Below, piece after piece: positions 46,538-55,202 of a stretch of DNA of 64,000 nt. This DNA is from CAZAXU01 sp964489245 (GTDB taxonomy: Bacteria > Bacteroidota > Bacteroidia > Flavobacteriales > Flavobacteriaceae). Made by a program: the position numbers and the translations under genes. The stretch lies in assembly GCA_964489245.1 (NCBI GenBank), contig CAZAXU010000002.1:1-64000 (forward strand), in the 5' to 3' direction. The notes beneath the pieces are model-generated. The model searched no databases and had not been told where the DNA came from. It saw only the letters and a program-made list of their open reading frames with translations. The stretch's first letter is position 1. Each line of letters begins with the position of its first letter.

Positions 46538-47303
46538 TTTTTATCTTTAAAGCTAATTGCTCAAATTGCTCCACCGACAATTGTTCCGGTCGCATTGCAA
46601 AGATACTATCTTGTTTTAAATTTTCGGATAAATTATATGATTTTAAACTGTTTCTCAAAGTTTTTCTTCTTTGATTGAAAGCGGTCTTTACAAGATCTTT
46701 CAAAAACAGATAAGAAACAACCGGTTTATTTTCCTTTCTAACCAATCTAATCACCCCCGACTTTACTTTTGGAGGTGGAATAAAAACATTTTCATTCACC
46801 GTAAATAAATATTCAACATCATAATATGCTTGCACCAACACAGAAAGAATCCCGTAAGTTTTATTGCCATGTCTGGCTGCTATCCGCTCTGCCACTTCCT
46901 TTTGAAACATTCCTGAAAATTCAGGAACAATATCAGTATTATCCAATACTTTAAAAAGAATTTGTGTCGATATATTGTAAGGAAAATTTCCTGTAATTCC
47001 AAATTTTTCTCCTTGAAACAGTTTTTTTAAATCCAGCTTCAAAAAATCTTTTTCTATAATTTTATTCCTAAGTTTGGGATAATTATTGCTTAGATAAGTA
47101 ACAGATTCCTTGTCAATCTCAACCACATAAACATCTTTTTTCAGGTTTTCCAACAGATATTGTGTCAACATTCCCATACCCGGTCCAATTTCAAGAACTT
47201 TTCCATAGTTATCGGCCTGAAGTGTTTTCGCGATTCTTTGAGCAATATTCTTATCGGTCAAAAAGTGTTGTCCTAAATATTTTTTCGGTTTTACGTTTGA
47301 CAT
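46530..47303 (-). CDS. rsmA: 16S rRNA dimethyladenosine transferase
   Basis: 257 aa from ATG 47303 (MSNVKPKKYLGQHFLTDKNIAQRI); a longer start at 47324 lies within a hairpin. EIGPGMGMLTQYL is the S-adenosylmethionine site and GNFPYNIS the adenine-binding motif (N-F-P-Y form). It dimethylates A1518 and A1519 of 16S rRNA, a late 30S assembly step. Its stop overlaps the mgtE start by 8 nt. Confidence 0.94.
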   Translation of the reverse strand: MSNVKPKKYLGQHFLTDKNIAQRIAKTLQADNYGKVLEIGPGMGMLTQYLLENLKKDVYVVEIDKESVTYLSNNYPKLRNKIIEKDFLKLDLKKLFQGEKFGITGNFPYNISTQILFKVLDNTDIVPEFSGMFQKEVAERIAARHGNKTYGILSVLVQAYYDVEYLFTVNENVFIPPPKVKSGVIRLVRKENKPVVSYLFLKDLVKTAFNQRRKTLRNSLKSYNLSENLKQDSIFAMRPEQLSVEQFEQLALKIKND

Positions 47304-47311
47304 GAAAATGA

Positions 47312-47340
47312 ATAAGGCAACCATTTTCCGGTTGCCTTAT
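47312..47340 (-). terminator. hairpin after the metalloprotease, at the rsmA start
   Basis: Read on the minus strand, ATAAGGCAACC and GGTTGCCTTAT form an 11-bp stem with a 7-nt loop. It begins 6 nt after the metalloprotease stop and ends 9 nt before the rsmA ATG. The T-run behind it is broken (TTCATTTTC), so it may be a leaky terminator for the protease and a control point for rsmA. Confidence 0.55.
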
Positions 47341-47345
47341 CTTTT

Positions 47346-49589
47346 TTATTTTATAATTAATTTTTTATTAGTCAACACACCGGCATTTTTAATTTTCAAA
47401 ATATAAATCCCTTTTGATAGATGAGTCGTTGAGATTGTTTGGCTAAATTTTGTTGAGAATGCTTTATAATTTGATGTGAAAATCTCTCTTCCGCTTACGT
47501 CAACCAACGAAATATTTACCTGTTTGTCTCTTTTTATATTGAATGTGATATGCACCACATCTTCTGCCGGATTAGGCCAAACATTCAAGTTTTCCAAAGC
47601 AGATGCTCTAACAGTTGCCGGGGTGACCACTCTTATATTTGCTTTGTTGGCATCAAAAAAGTAATTGTTATGTGCTTTGACTACAAACCTGCCGACATTG
47701 GTATTTATTCCGACCGGAACCGTGAAAGTTTCACTGCCGTCATTTGGCGTATTTGCCACTAATGTATGTGGAAAAGTTTGCCCGCCATCAGTTGAAAAAT
47801 AAATATCTACATGACTACAATTCACCGGAGCATTTGTGGTTCCGGCAACATTCCAAGTAATAGTTTGGTTGCTCCCCACATTCCAAGTCGTTGCTGCCGT
47901 CTGAGATGTAACTCTGAAAGGTCCGCTGTTGGCATCTATTTGAAAACTAAGAACAGCTGCAGGACTCTGCCCTCCGCCCACATGATTATCACGAACCGTC
48001 ACGGTAAAAGTCATAGCCCTTGCCACCGAAGGTAAGCGTTCCCAATCATACCCGTATGTTCCGTTCAAAACATAATTCATTTTGGGAAAAATTCTGTATT
48101 TTTTCGCTGTTGGACTGAGTGATCTAAACAATGGTCCTTGTGCATTTGTGGCTACCGGAGGCATCTGCACATTGCCTGTAACACCATCATATTGTTCCCA
48201 ACAATAAGTGAGCGCATCTCCATCTTGATCATTTGCAGAAGCTTTCAAAATAAAAGGTGTAGATTTTGGAATTCTTGCATTGGCATAAGAGGTTACATTA
48301 ACGACAGGAGTATGATTTCCGGTATTTACAATCTGAGCACAACCGGTTGACTGAACCAAATTTTTAGCATCTAAAATACTCGCAATACTAAAGTAGTCAT
48401 TACTGTGCCATTGCACATTGGGCGCACACACGCCTGCGTAAGCCATGATGGTACTCCCGCTTCCGGGTTCAATGGCATGACTGTTTGTTCTTTGCCCTCC
48501 ACACGGATTGGAAAATGTATGAGAACAGCCAAATTCATGTCCTACTTCATGTGCCACATAATCAATATCATAGGCATCGCCAACCGGATTTGCCAAGCCT
48601 GTTAAAGAATAAGCTTTATAAGAATTATTACAAACCACGCCAAGACCTGAAACTCCGCCTCCGGGAAAAGTTGTAAATAAATGTCCTACATCATAATTGG
48701 CATTTCCTATATGGTTATCAACTACACCTTGGTTGGCATTTAGCATTTGATTTTGATTGTTGTTGTTATACGGATCTGTTGCACTGTTTAAAAAAATTAT
48801 ATTTTTTTCATTTGGAACGATTTCCAACAACACACCAAAATCTTTTATATAAACACTATTTACTCGGGCAATGGTCACTGTGATTGCCGCCAACACCGCA
48901 TTTTTCTTTTGGTCATCGGTGGCATTTGCCGGAAGCGTACCTGCATTTATTGCTCTGTTAATATGATATTGAGAATATTCTGCCGTACAAGAAATTGCAA
49001 TTCTATATTTTCTCAAAACTTGATCGTCTATTCTGAGTTGCTTGTCTTTTTGGGGCTGCTCCACAACATCCTTTACATCACAATTAAAAGAAATCGGATC
49101 TAAAGCTTTTTTTGAAAAAACAGCATAGGTTTGGTGATCTTTTGAATAAGGCTGAATCACCAAAGATGATGTTCCCGGTCTCGAAATGCCAACATGCAAA
49201 CCAAAAATACTTGTTGTTATAGTTGCTTGAACAGAAGGGTTATCAACAGAAATCCCAACATATGTTCTTATATAATCAGCTGCTTCTTTTCCTAAATCGG
49301 GATGTAATATGTTGGTCTTATAAATCTTATAATCAAGCATTTTTCCGTTTTCATCGGGAAATTGAGCAATTACATCAGAATTCTTGCCATTAATTTGTTC
49401 CGGAGCATTTTTTAAATAATTTTCCAGAACCGAATAATCCGTTTGATATGCCAAAAAAGATTGAGGCATTCTTTCTGCAGGAATAAAACTTTCTCCTTTG
49501 TGTCCTTTTAACAATGTCCAAGAAGGTTTCTGTGCAAAACCGGACAGGCTAAACACGACTAATAAAACTAAAGTGATTCTTGTTTTCAT
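47346..49589 (-). CDS. secreted reprolysin-type metalloprotease with T9SS sorting domain
   Basis: 747 aa. Signal peptide ending about residue 19, a propeptide-like region to about 180, then a zinc protease (about 190-410) with HEVGHEFGCSH at 347-357 and a Met-turn in GSTIMAYAG. This is the reprolysin/M12B pattern. Cadherin/Ig-like beta domains follow (about 420-650), and a type A C-terminal sorting domain ends in SKGIYILKIKNAGVLTNKKLIIK. The product is likely a surface or released protease. It is the first gene of a run leading into rsmA and mgtE. Confidence 0.9.
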   Translation of the reverse strand: MKTRITLVLLVVFSLSGFAQKPSWTLLKGHKGESFIPAERMPQSFLAYQTDYSVLENYLKNAPEQINGKNSDVIAQFPDENGKMLDYKIYKTNILHPDLGKEAADYIRTYVGISVDNPSVQATITTSIFGLHVGISRPGTSSLVIQPYSKDHQTYAVFSKKALDPISFNCDVKDVVEQPQKDKQLRIDDQVLRKYRIAISCTAEYSQYHINRAINAGTLPANATDDQKKNAVLAAITVTIARVNSVYIKDFGVLLEIVPNEKNIIFLNSATDPYNNNNQNQMLNANQGVVDNHIGNANYDVGHLFTTFPGGGVSGLGVVCNNSYKAYSLTGLANPVGDAYDIDYVAHEVGHEFGCSHTFSNPCGGQRTNSHAIEPGSGSTIMAYAGVCAPNVQWHSNDYFSIASILDAKNLVQSTGCAQIVNTGNHTPVVNVTSYANARIPKSTPFILKASANDQDGDALTYCWEQYDGVTGNVQMPPVATNAQGPLFRSLSPTAKKYRIFPKMNYVLNGTYGYDWERLPSVARAMTFTVTVRDNHVGGGQSPAAVLSFQIDANSGPFRVTSQTAATTWNVGSNQTITWNVAGTTNAPVNCSHVDIYFSTDGGQTFPHTLVANTPNDGSETFTVPVGINTNVGRFVVKAHNNYFFDANKANIRVVTPATVRASALENLNVWPNPAEDVVHITFNIKRDKQVNISLVDVSGREIFTSNYKAFSTKFSQTISTTHLSKGIYILKIKNAGVLTNKKLIIK

Positions 49590-49686
49590 AATTTCTACCT
49601 ATTTATTAAACCTCCAAAATTATATATATAATACTTATAAAAAAAATATTATCTCATTTTTAACGCTTATCTTAAAGAGATTTAAG

Positions 49687-49694
49687 TAAATTTG
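49687..49694 (+). promoter_or_regulatory. -7 box (TAAATTTG) of the queD-lpxH run
   Basis: TAAATTTG fits TAnnTTTG and lies 18 nt before the ATG at 49712. The -33 region is T-rich but has no exact TTTG at the expected spacing. Confidence 0.4.
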
Positions 49695-49711
49695 TACAAA
49701 ATATATTGTCT

Positions 49712-49900
49712 ATGTTTCATCTATTGGCTGCTAAAAAAGATTGGATTTATCATTTAGGATATTGGGGCACAGCTATTTTGCCCGTATTGCTTGGGCTGTT
49801 GATTACCGTCTTTCTGATTAAATATTTGGAAAAGAGCTACAAAGGAACCGATGAAGAAACAGAAACCGATGAAAAGAAAAAAAAAGATGGCAAAAATTAG
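49712..49900 (+). CDS. small membrane protein before queD (62 aa)
   Basis: ATG at 49712 opens a 62-codon frame: MFHLLAAKKDWIYHLGYWGTA, one membrane helix (ILPVLLGLLITVFLIKYL, about 22-39), then an acidic and lysine-rich tail. It overlaps the queD start by 14 nt, suggesting coupled translation. I do not recognise the family; it could be a leader-like small membrane protein. Confidence 0.5.
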   Translation: MFHLLAAKKDWIYHLGYWGTAILPVLLGLLITVFLIKYLEKSYKGTDEETETDEKKKKDGKN

Positions 49901-50339
49901 ATTGACAAAAATATTTCATTTTGATTCCGGTCACGCCCTTGCCGGATATAACGGGAAATGCCGTAATGTTCACGGACACAGCTATAAATTGGAGGTTACT
50001 GTGATAGGAGAGCCTATTTCAGACCAAAATCATGTAAAATTCGGAATGGTCTTGGATTTTGGCGATTTGAAGAAAATTGTAAAAAATAATGTCATAGATA
50101 TTTATGATCATGCACTTTTACTCAACAAGAATTCATCTTATAAAGATATTGGAGATTTTTTGGAAGAAAAAGGACATCGTATTCTTTTTGTTGATTTTCA
50201 ACCCACCGGAGAAATGATGATTCAAGATATTGCCAAAAGAATTATCCCATATTTACCCGAAAATGTGAAACTTCATAAACTAAAACTTTACGAAACAGGC
50301 ACTTCTTTTGCCGAGTGGTATGCCAAAGATCAAGAATAA
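49887..50339 (+). CDS. queD: 6-carboxytetrahydropterin synthase (QueD-like)
   Basis: 150 aa from ATG 49887; a longer start at 49851 would only add lysine-rich residues. Zinc His are in FDSGHAL and VHGHSY, with the catalytic Cys in GKCRNVHGH. The family makes the pterin intermediate of queuosine/deazapurine synthesis, or tetrahydropterins. Assignment to the queuosine branch is from family resemblance alone. It overlaps the lpxH start. Confidence 0.85.
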   Translation: MAKIRLTKIFHFDSGHALAGYNGKCRNVHGHSYKLEVTVIGEPISDQNHVKFGMVLDFGDLKKIVKNNVIDIYDHALLLNKNSSYKDIGDFLEEKGHRILFVDFQPTGEMMIQDIAKRIIPYLPENVKLHKLKLYETGTSFAEWYAKDQE

Positions 50340-51114
50340 TCACATATCAATCTCTCCGAAGAAAAAAATCTATTTTGTTTCTGACCATCACTTCGGGCTT
50401 CCGAATTCATCTGAAAGCTTGAAAAGGGAAAAACTCTTTGTGCAATGGTTAGACCAAGTCAAAACCAAAGCCGAAACCATTTTTATTTTAGGTGATTTAT
50501 TTGATGTTTGGTATGAATATAAACGAGCTATTCCAAAAGGGTTTGTAAGAGTTCTAGGAAAACTCGCCGAGCTTTCCGATGCCGGAATTCCTATTTATTT
50601 TTTTACGGGAAATCATGACATGTGGATGCTGGATTATCTCGAAAAAGAACTGAATATCCCTATCTTTTTTGAACCTGAAGAATTTGAAATCAACCACAAA
50701 AAATTCCTTATCGGACACGGCGACGGACTCGGACCCGGAGACCGAAAGTATAAATTTCTAAAAAAAATATTCAAAAATTCCGGTGCACAATGCTTATTTC
50801 GTTGGTTACATCCTGATTTAGGATTGAAACTGGCGCAATATCTTTCTATGAAAAATAAGTATATTTCAGGAGAAGAAGATGTTCAGTTTCAAGGAAAAGA
50901 GAAAGAATGGCTTTATCTCTATGCCAAAAAATATCTTGAAAACAAAGCTATTGACTATTTTGTCTTCGGACACAGACACCTGCCCTTGGAAATGCAACTG
51001 AACGAACAAAGCATCTATCTCAACACGGGAGACTGGCTCAAGCATTTCTCCTATATTGAATTTGACGGAAAAACACACGAATTGAAATATTTCAATCAAG
51101 CTCCTAAGAGCTAA
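50320..51114 (+). CDS. lpxH: UDP-2,3-diacylglucosamine diphosphatase
   Basis: 264 aa from ATG 50320, four codons after an upstream ATG; both start in the queD end. Metallophosphoesterase motifs are complete: VSDHHFG, GDLFDVWYEY, TGNHDMW, GHGDG and FGHRHLP. It makes lipid X from UDP-diacylglucosamine in lipid A synthesis, using manganese at the membrane. It is the last gene of the small membrane protein-queD-lpxH run. Confidence 0.9.
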   Translation: MPKIKNNHISISPKKKIYFVSDHHFGLPNSSESLKREKLFVQWLDQVKTKAETIFILGDLFDVWYEYKRAIPKGFVRVLGKLAELSDAGIPIYFFTGNHDMWMLDYLEKELNIPIFFEPEEFEINHKKFLIGHGDGLGPGDRKYKFLKKIFKNSGAQCLFRWLHPDLGLKLAQYLSMKNKYISGEEDVQFQGKEKEWLYLYAKKYLENKAIDYFVFGHRHLPLEMQLNEQSIYLNTGDWLKHFSYIEFDGKTHELKYFNQAPKS

Positions 51115-51117
51115 AAG

Positions 51118-51201
51118 TGCCCGAAACAGGAATCGAACCTGCACGTCCTTGCGGACACATGACCCTGAATCATGCGCGTCTACCAATTCCGCCATTCGGG
51201 C
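51118..51201 (-). tRNA. tRNA-Leu (CAG)
   Basis: 84 nt on the minus strand. The 7-bp acceptor stem GCCCGAA/TTCGGGC and discriminator A are clear, with no encoded CCA. The D arm is GCGGAATTGGTAGACGCGC; the anticodon loop is TTCAGGG (anticodon CAG); a long variable arm (GTCCGCAAGGAC) marks it as a class II Leu tRNA; the T arm has GTTCGATTC. It sits 3 nt after the lpxH stop on the opposite strand. Confidence 0.95.
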
Positions 51202-51305
51202 AATAGGGCACAAATTTACAAATTATTTTGTTTTCTGACGAGTTATATTTACTTTATGCATTGAAAAATTTATTACAAACAACAACAAAATACAGACTAA
51301 AAATC

Positions 51306-51335
51306 ACAAAGGCGCGATTAATCGCGCCTTTGTGA
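51306..51335 (-). terminator. perfect palindromic terminator of nifJ
   Basis: The 30-bp sequence 51306-51335 is a perfect palindrome (arms CACAAAGGCGCGATT and AATCGCGCCTTTGTG). On the minus strand it is followed by ATTTTT and lies 20 nt after the nifJ stop. Being symmetric it can act in both directions, but the T-run is on the nifJ side. Confidence 0.85.
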
Positions 51336-51355
51336 ATAAAATATTATAATCTGTA

Positions 51356-54300
51356 TTATAATTTAGATAGTAATTCCAATCTGTCCCATCTCGATTGAAT
51401 TTCGGCTTGCAATTTTTCCATAAGCATTTGTGCTCTCTCCGGTGTTGCTTTTTTCACTCTTGCAAAACGTGCTTCTTTATCAATCAATTCTGAAACCGGA
51501 ATTGAAGGTGCTTTGGAATCCAACTGGAAGCGTTTTCCTACAGGCTTGGTCGGGTTGTATCTGAACAAAGGCCAATATCCTGATTTCACTGCCAAGTCTT
51601 GATGATTGGCACCATCTCCCATATCATAACCATGTTCTATACAATGAGAATAGGCAATAATAATAGAAGGTCCTTCATATTCCGCCGCTTCTTTAATCGC
51701 TTTCAATGCTTGTTGGTCTTTTGCTCCACTGGCAATCTGTGCGACATAAACATTTCCATAGGCAACAGCTTGCAGTGCAATATCCTTTTTAGGAATCTCT
51801 TTGCCTGCAATAGCAAATTTAGCACTTGCTCCAATCGGCGTTGCTTTTGATGCTTGGCCACCTGTGTTTGAATAAACCTCCGTGTCCATCACCAAAATAT
51901 TGATATCTTCTCCACTGGCAATGGCATGATCCAATCCGCCGTAGCCAATATCATAAGCCCATCCGTCTCCGCCAAAGATCCAAATGTATTTCTTACGCAA
52001 ATAGTCTGCCATAATTTTCATACGTTTTGCCTCGGGCGAATCGATATTTTTGATGGCATCTTTTACTTTTTGAATATTGATTTGTTGTTGTTCTTTTTGA
52101 GTTTCGTCTTCTTCTTTATTCGACAAAATGGCTTCTACCAAATCTGCTCCGACCACATCTTTGAAATGTTCTAACAATGTTTTGGCTGTTTTTTGTTTTT
52201 CTGTCAAAGCCAAACGCATACCCAATCCATATTCGGCATTGTCTTCAAACAAAGAGTTTGCCCAAGCGGGACCTTGTCCCTTATCATTCACCGTATAAGG
52301 AGTTGTAGGCAAGTTTCCCCCATAGATTGAAGAACACCCTGTTGCGTTGGCGATCAAAGAACTGTCTCCGTATAATTGTGTCACTTCTTTGATATAAGGT
52401 GTTTCTCCACAACCCGGGCAAGCTCCTGAATATTCAAATAATGGTTCTAAGAACTGAACATTTTTGACCGTACCTAATTTTAATTTCTTGCGATCATACC
52501 AAGGCAGTTCTACAAAATAGTCCCAATATTTTTGCTCAACCGGTTGAACTTCCATTCTCGGATGCATATTGATGGCTTTGAAGCCCGGCTCTGTCTTGCT
52601 TTCGGCAGGACAAACCGCCACACAAAGGTTACAACCCGTACAGTGTTCAGGGTCAACCTGCAACACATATTTATCTACACCCTCATAGCGCCCGATGATA
52701 TCTACCGAACGGAAATCGTTTGGAGCTTCTGCCAAAGCTTCTACATTAATAATCTTTGAACGAATGGCTGCGTGAGGACAAATATGCACACACTTATTAC
52801 ATTGTGTACAAAGATCTTCATCATCCCAAGTTGGAACAAAATCTGCAATATTTGATTTCTCAAATTTGGCCGTTCCTGTGGGAAAAGTTCCGTCTGCTTC
52901 AAAAGCACTCACAGGCAAATCATCTCCTTCTCCCGCATAAATTTTTCCTAAAACATTTTTCACAAAGTCAGGCGCATTGCTATGCATGATGCTTTCCAAA
53001 TCTCTGTTGCTGGTGATTTGTTTCGGATAATCTACTTTTTGCAAAAATTCTAAAGCTGTATCTACCGCATTAAAGTTCATCTGAACTACATCATCTCCTT
53101 TATGCGAATATGATTTAACAATGGCATCTTTAATTTTTTGAATGGCTTCGTCTTTTGGAAGAATTCCTGAAATGGCAAAGAAACAAGTTTGCAACACCGT
53201 ATTTGTTCTTCTTCCTAATTTTGCTTTATGTGCCACACGAGAAGCATCAACAACATACAAATTGACATCTCTGTCAATAATTTCCTGTTGAATTTCTTTT
53301 GGCAAATGGTCCCATATCTCATCTTTGGAGAAAGGCGAATTCAAAAGGAACGTTCCGCCTTTTTTTACATTTTTCACAAAGTTGAACTTCTGAATAAAAT
53401 CAAACTGATGAACTGCAATAAAATCTGCTTCTTCAATCAAATAGGTAGAGTCTATAGGTTCAGGTCCGAATCTTAGATGAGAAACTGTTCTTGCTCCCGC
53501 TTTCTTGGAATCATATACAAAATATCCTTGCACATAATTGTCGGTGGTTTGACCGATAATCTTAATCGAATTTTTGTTGGCACTCACGGTTCCGTCAGAG
53601 CCCAAACCAAAGAACATAAAATTCTTGGTGTTGTTATTCACTTCAAAAGTCTCATCCTTATCAATACTTGTAAAAGTTACATCGTCAACTATGCCGACTG
53701 TAAAATGATTTTTGGATTGTGTTTTTCCAAGTTCATCAAAAATACCTTTCACATGTGTGGGATTAAATTCTTTTGAGGAAAGTCCGTAACGCCCGCCTAT
53801 AATTTTAGGCAAGGTTCTTCCGGCTTCAACAAATGCATTAATTGTATCTTGATAAAGAGGTTCTCCTATACTTCCTGATTCTTTGGTTCTGTCTAATACA
53901 GCAATTGCTTTTACCGATTGAGGTATGGCATCGATAAAATCTTTTACGGAAAACGGACGATATAATCTCACGACCAATACACCCACTTTTTCTCCGCGTT
54001 TGTTCATTTCTTTAACAGTCTCTAATGCTGCTCCCATTCCGGACCCCATGATGATAAGCATTTTTTCTGCATTGGCATCACCATAGTATTGATAAAGCTC
54101 ATAGCGTCTTCCTGTCAATTTATAAAAAGTTTCAAAGGCTTCTTTTACGGCTCCGGGAACTTTATCGTAATAAGGATTTGAACGTTCTCTATTTTGAAAA
54201 AACACATCGGGATTTTGAGAAGAACCTCTCAATTTAGGTCTGTCAGGGTCTAAGGCTCTCAATTTATGCTCCAACACAGCATCTTCAGAAATCATTTCTT

Positions 54301-54880
54301 CATAAATTTCATCTGTGATGGCATCCACTTTTTGAATTTCGTGCGAGGTTCTAAAACCGTCAAATATGTTTAAGAACGGAACTCTTGTATTTAGAGATGC
54401 CACTTGAGACAACAATGCAAAATCTTGCGCTTCTTGTACGGATCCTCCAAACAACATGGCAAAACCGGTTTGACGTGTTGCCATTACGTCTGAATGGTCA
54501 CCAAAAATTGACAGAGCATGCGTTGCCACTGTTCTGGCGGCAATATGAAATACTGTTGGCAATAATTCTCCTGCAATTTTATACATATTCGGAATCATCA
54601 ACAATAATCCTTGAGACGCTGTGAAAGTTGTTGTCAGTGCGCCACCTTGCAGTGAGCCGTGCACTGCACCTGAAGCCCCTCCTTCACTTTGCATTTCAAC
54701 CACTCTGGGTATTTCTCCCCATATATTTTTTTCTCCTTTCGCGCTGAGTGCTTCAGCATGTTCACCCATAGGAGAAGATGGTGTAATCGGATAGATGGCA
54801 CATACTTCATTGATCTTATGTGCTACTCTTGCTACCGCTTCATTTCCATCTCCTATAAATTTTGGAAACTTCTTGTTCAT
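51356..54880 (-). CDS. nifJ: pyruvate:ferredoxin (flavodoxin) oxidoreductase
   Basis: 1174 aa, a full single-chain enzyme. Visible parts are the N-terminal alpha region (EVCAIYPITPSSPMGEHAEALSA region), the gamma-like region from about residue 415, the ferredoxin domain with CNKCVHICPHAAI and CTGCNLCVAVCPAES, and the TPP-binding region with GDGWAYDIGYGGLDHAIASGEDI and VYSNTGGQASKATP. It converts pyruvate and CoA to acetyl-CoA and CO2 and reduces ferredoxin or flavodoxin. Its length and order are those of the oxygen-sensitive enzyme of anaerobes and facultative organisms. Confidence 0.96.
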   Translation of the reverse strand: MNKKFPKFIGDGNEAVARVAHKINEVCAIYPITPSSPMGEHAEALSAKGEKNIWGEIPRVVEMQSEGGASGAVHGSLQGGALTTTFTASQGLLLMIPNMYKIAGELLPTVFHIAARTVATHALSIFGDHSDVMATRQTGFAMLFGGSVQEAQDFALLSQVASLNTRVPFLNIFDGFRTSHEIQKVDAITDEIYEEMISEDAVLEHKLRALDPDRPKLRGSSQNPDVFFQNRERSNPYYDKVPGAVKEAFETFYKLTGRRYELYQYYGDANAEKMLIIMGSGMGAALETVKEMNKRGEKVGVLVVRLYRPFSVKDFIDAIPQSVKAIAVLDRTKESGSIGEPLYQDTINAFVEAGRTLPKIIGGRYGLSSKEFNPTHVKGIFDELGKTQSKNHFTVGIVDDVTFTSIDKDETFEVNNNTKNFMFFGLGSDGTVSANKNSIKIIGQTTDNYVQGYFVYDSKKAGARTVSHLRFGPEPIDSTYLIEEADFIAVHQFDFIQKFNFVKNVKKGGTFLLNSPFSKDEIWDHLPKEIQQEIIDRDVNLYVVDASRVAHKAKLGRRTNTVLQTCFFAISGILPKDEAIQKIKDAIVKSYSHKGDDVVQMNFNAVDTALEFLQKVDYPKQITSNRDLESIMHSNAPDFVKNVLGKIYAGEGDDLPVSAFEADGTFPTGTAKFEKSNIADFVPTWDDEDLCTQCNKCVHICPHAAIRSKIINVEALAEAPNDFRSVDIIGRYEGVDKYVLQVDPEHCTGCNLCVAVCPAESKTEPGFKAINMHPRMEVQPVEQKYWDYFVELPWYDRKKLKLGTVKNVQFLEPLFEYSGACPGCGETPYIKEVTQLYGDSSLIANATGCSSIYGGNLPTTPYTVNDKGQGPAWANSLFEDNAEYGLGMRLALTEKQKTAKTLLEHFKDVVGADLVEAILSNKEEDETQKEQQQINIQKVKDAIKNIDSPEAKRMKIMADYLRKKYIWIFGGDGWAYDIGYGGLDHAIASGEDINILVMDTEVYSNTGGQASKATPIGASAKFAIAGKEIPKKDIALQAVAYGNVYVAQIASGAKDQQALKAIKEAAEYEGPSIIIAYSHCIEHGYDMGDGANHQDLAVKSGYWPLFRYNPTKPVGKRFQLDSKAPSIPVSELIDKEARFARVKKATPERAQMLMEKLQAEIQSRWDRLELLSKL

Positions 54881-54885
54881 GTTAT

Positions 54886-54909
54886 TTTTATTTTAATTAA
54901 TATTCTTTT
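54886..54909. repeat. 24-bp copy left of the N gap
   Basis: The 24 bases just before the gap are identical to the 24 bases just after it (55010-55033). The copy is A/T-rich and ends in a T-run, which helps explain why assembly stopped there. Confidence 0.9.
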
Positions 54910-55009
54910 NNNNNNNNNNNNNNNNNNNNNNNNNNNNNNNNNNNNNNNNNNNNNNNNNNNNNNNNNNNNNNNNNNNNNNNNNNNNNNNNNNNNNNNNNNN
55001 NNNNNNNNN
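54910..55009. other. assembly gap of exactly 100 N
   Basis: The gap lies in the nifJ upstream region between the nifJ start and the TonB-receptor terminator. Exactly 100 N is a common placeholder size. The identical 24-bp flanks indicate that the two contigs probably overlap and the true gap is zero or negative. Confidence 0.95.
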
Positions 55010-55033
55010 TTTTATTTTAATTAATATTCTTTT
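55010..55033. repeat. 24-bp copy right of the N gap
   Basis: Identical to 54886-54909. The sequence then runs on through a longer T-run into the region with the nifJ -7 box. Confidence 0.9.
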
Positions 55034-55045
55034 TTTTAAAACACA

Positions 55046-55053
55046 CAAAGGTA
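55046..55053 (-). promoter_or_regulatory. -7 box (TACCTTTG) of nifJ
   Basis: On the minus strand TACCTTTG fits TAnnTTTG and is correctly oriented for nifJ, on the far side of the gap. If the gap is removed by merging the 24-bp flanks, the box would be about 40 nt upstream of the nifJ ATG, a normal distance. Confidence 0.45.
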
Positions 55054-55144
55054 AGAAACTAATCAGATGTGAACATGATTATTCACATTAAATTGCAATA
55101 TTTAACGTTAATTTTATGTAAATATTTGTTCGTCTCTCGGCATA

Positions 55145-55178
55145 AAAAACCCGACACATTTGATGATGCATCGGGTTT
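55145..55178 (-). terminator. terminator of the TonB-dependent receptor gene
   Basis: On the minus strand AAACCCGA and TCGGGTTT pair around a loop, followed by TTTT. It lies about 25 nt after the receptor stop. Confidence 0.75.
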
Positions 55179-55202
55179 AGTTTCCTAATAAATTATATTC
55201 TG

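Noticed and set aside
51118..51201. tRNA-Leu as an integration site for a mobile element
   Set aside because: No integrase, direct repeat of the tRNA 3' end or foreign composition is seen nearby.
54689..55024. Plus-strand frame running through the gap
   Set aside because: It translates N bases and lies opposite nifJ; an artefact.
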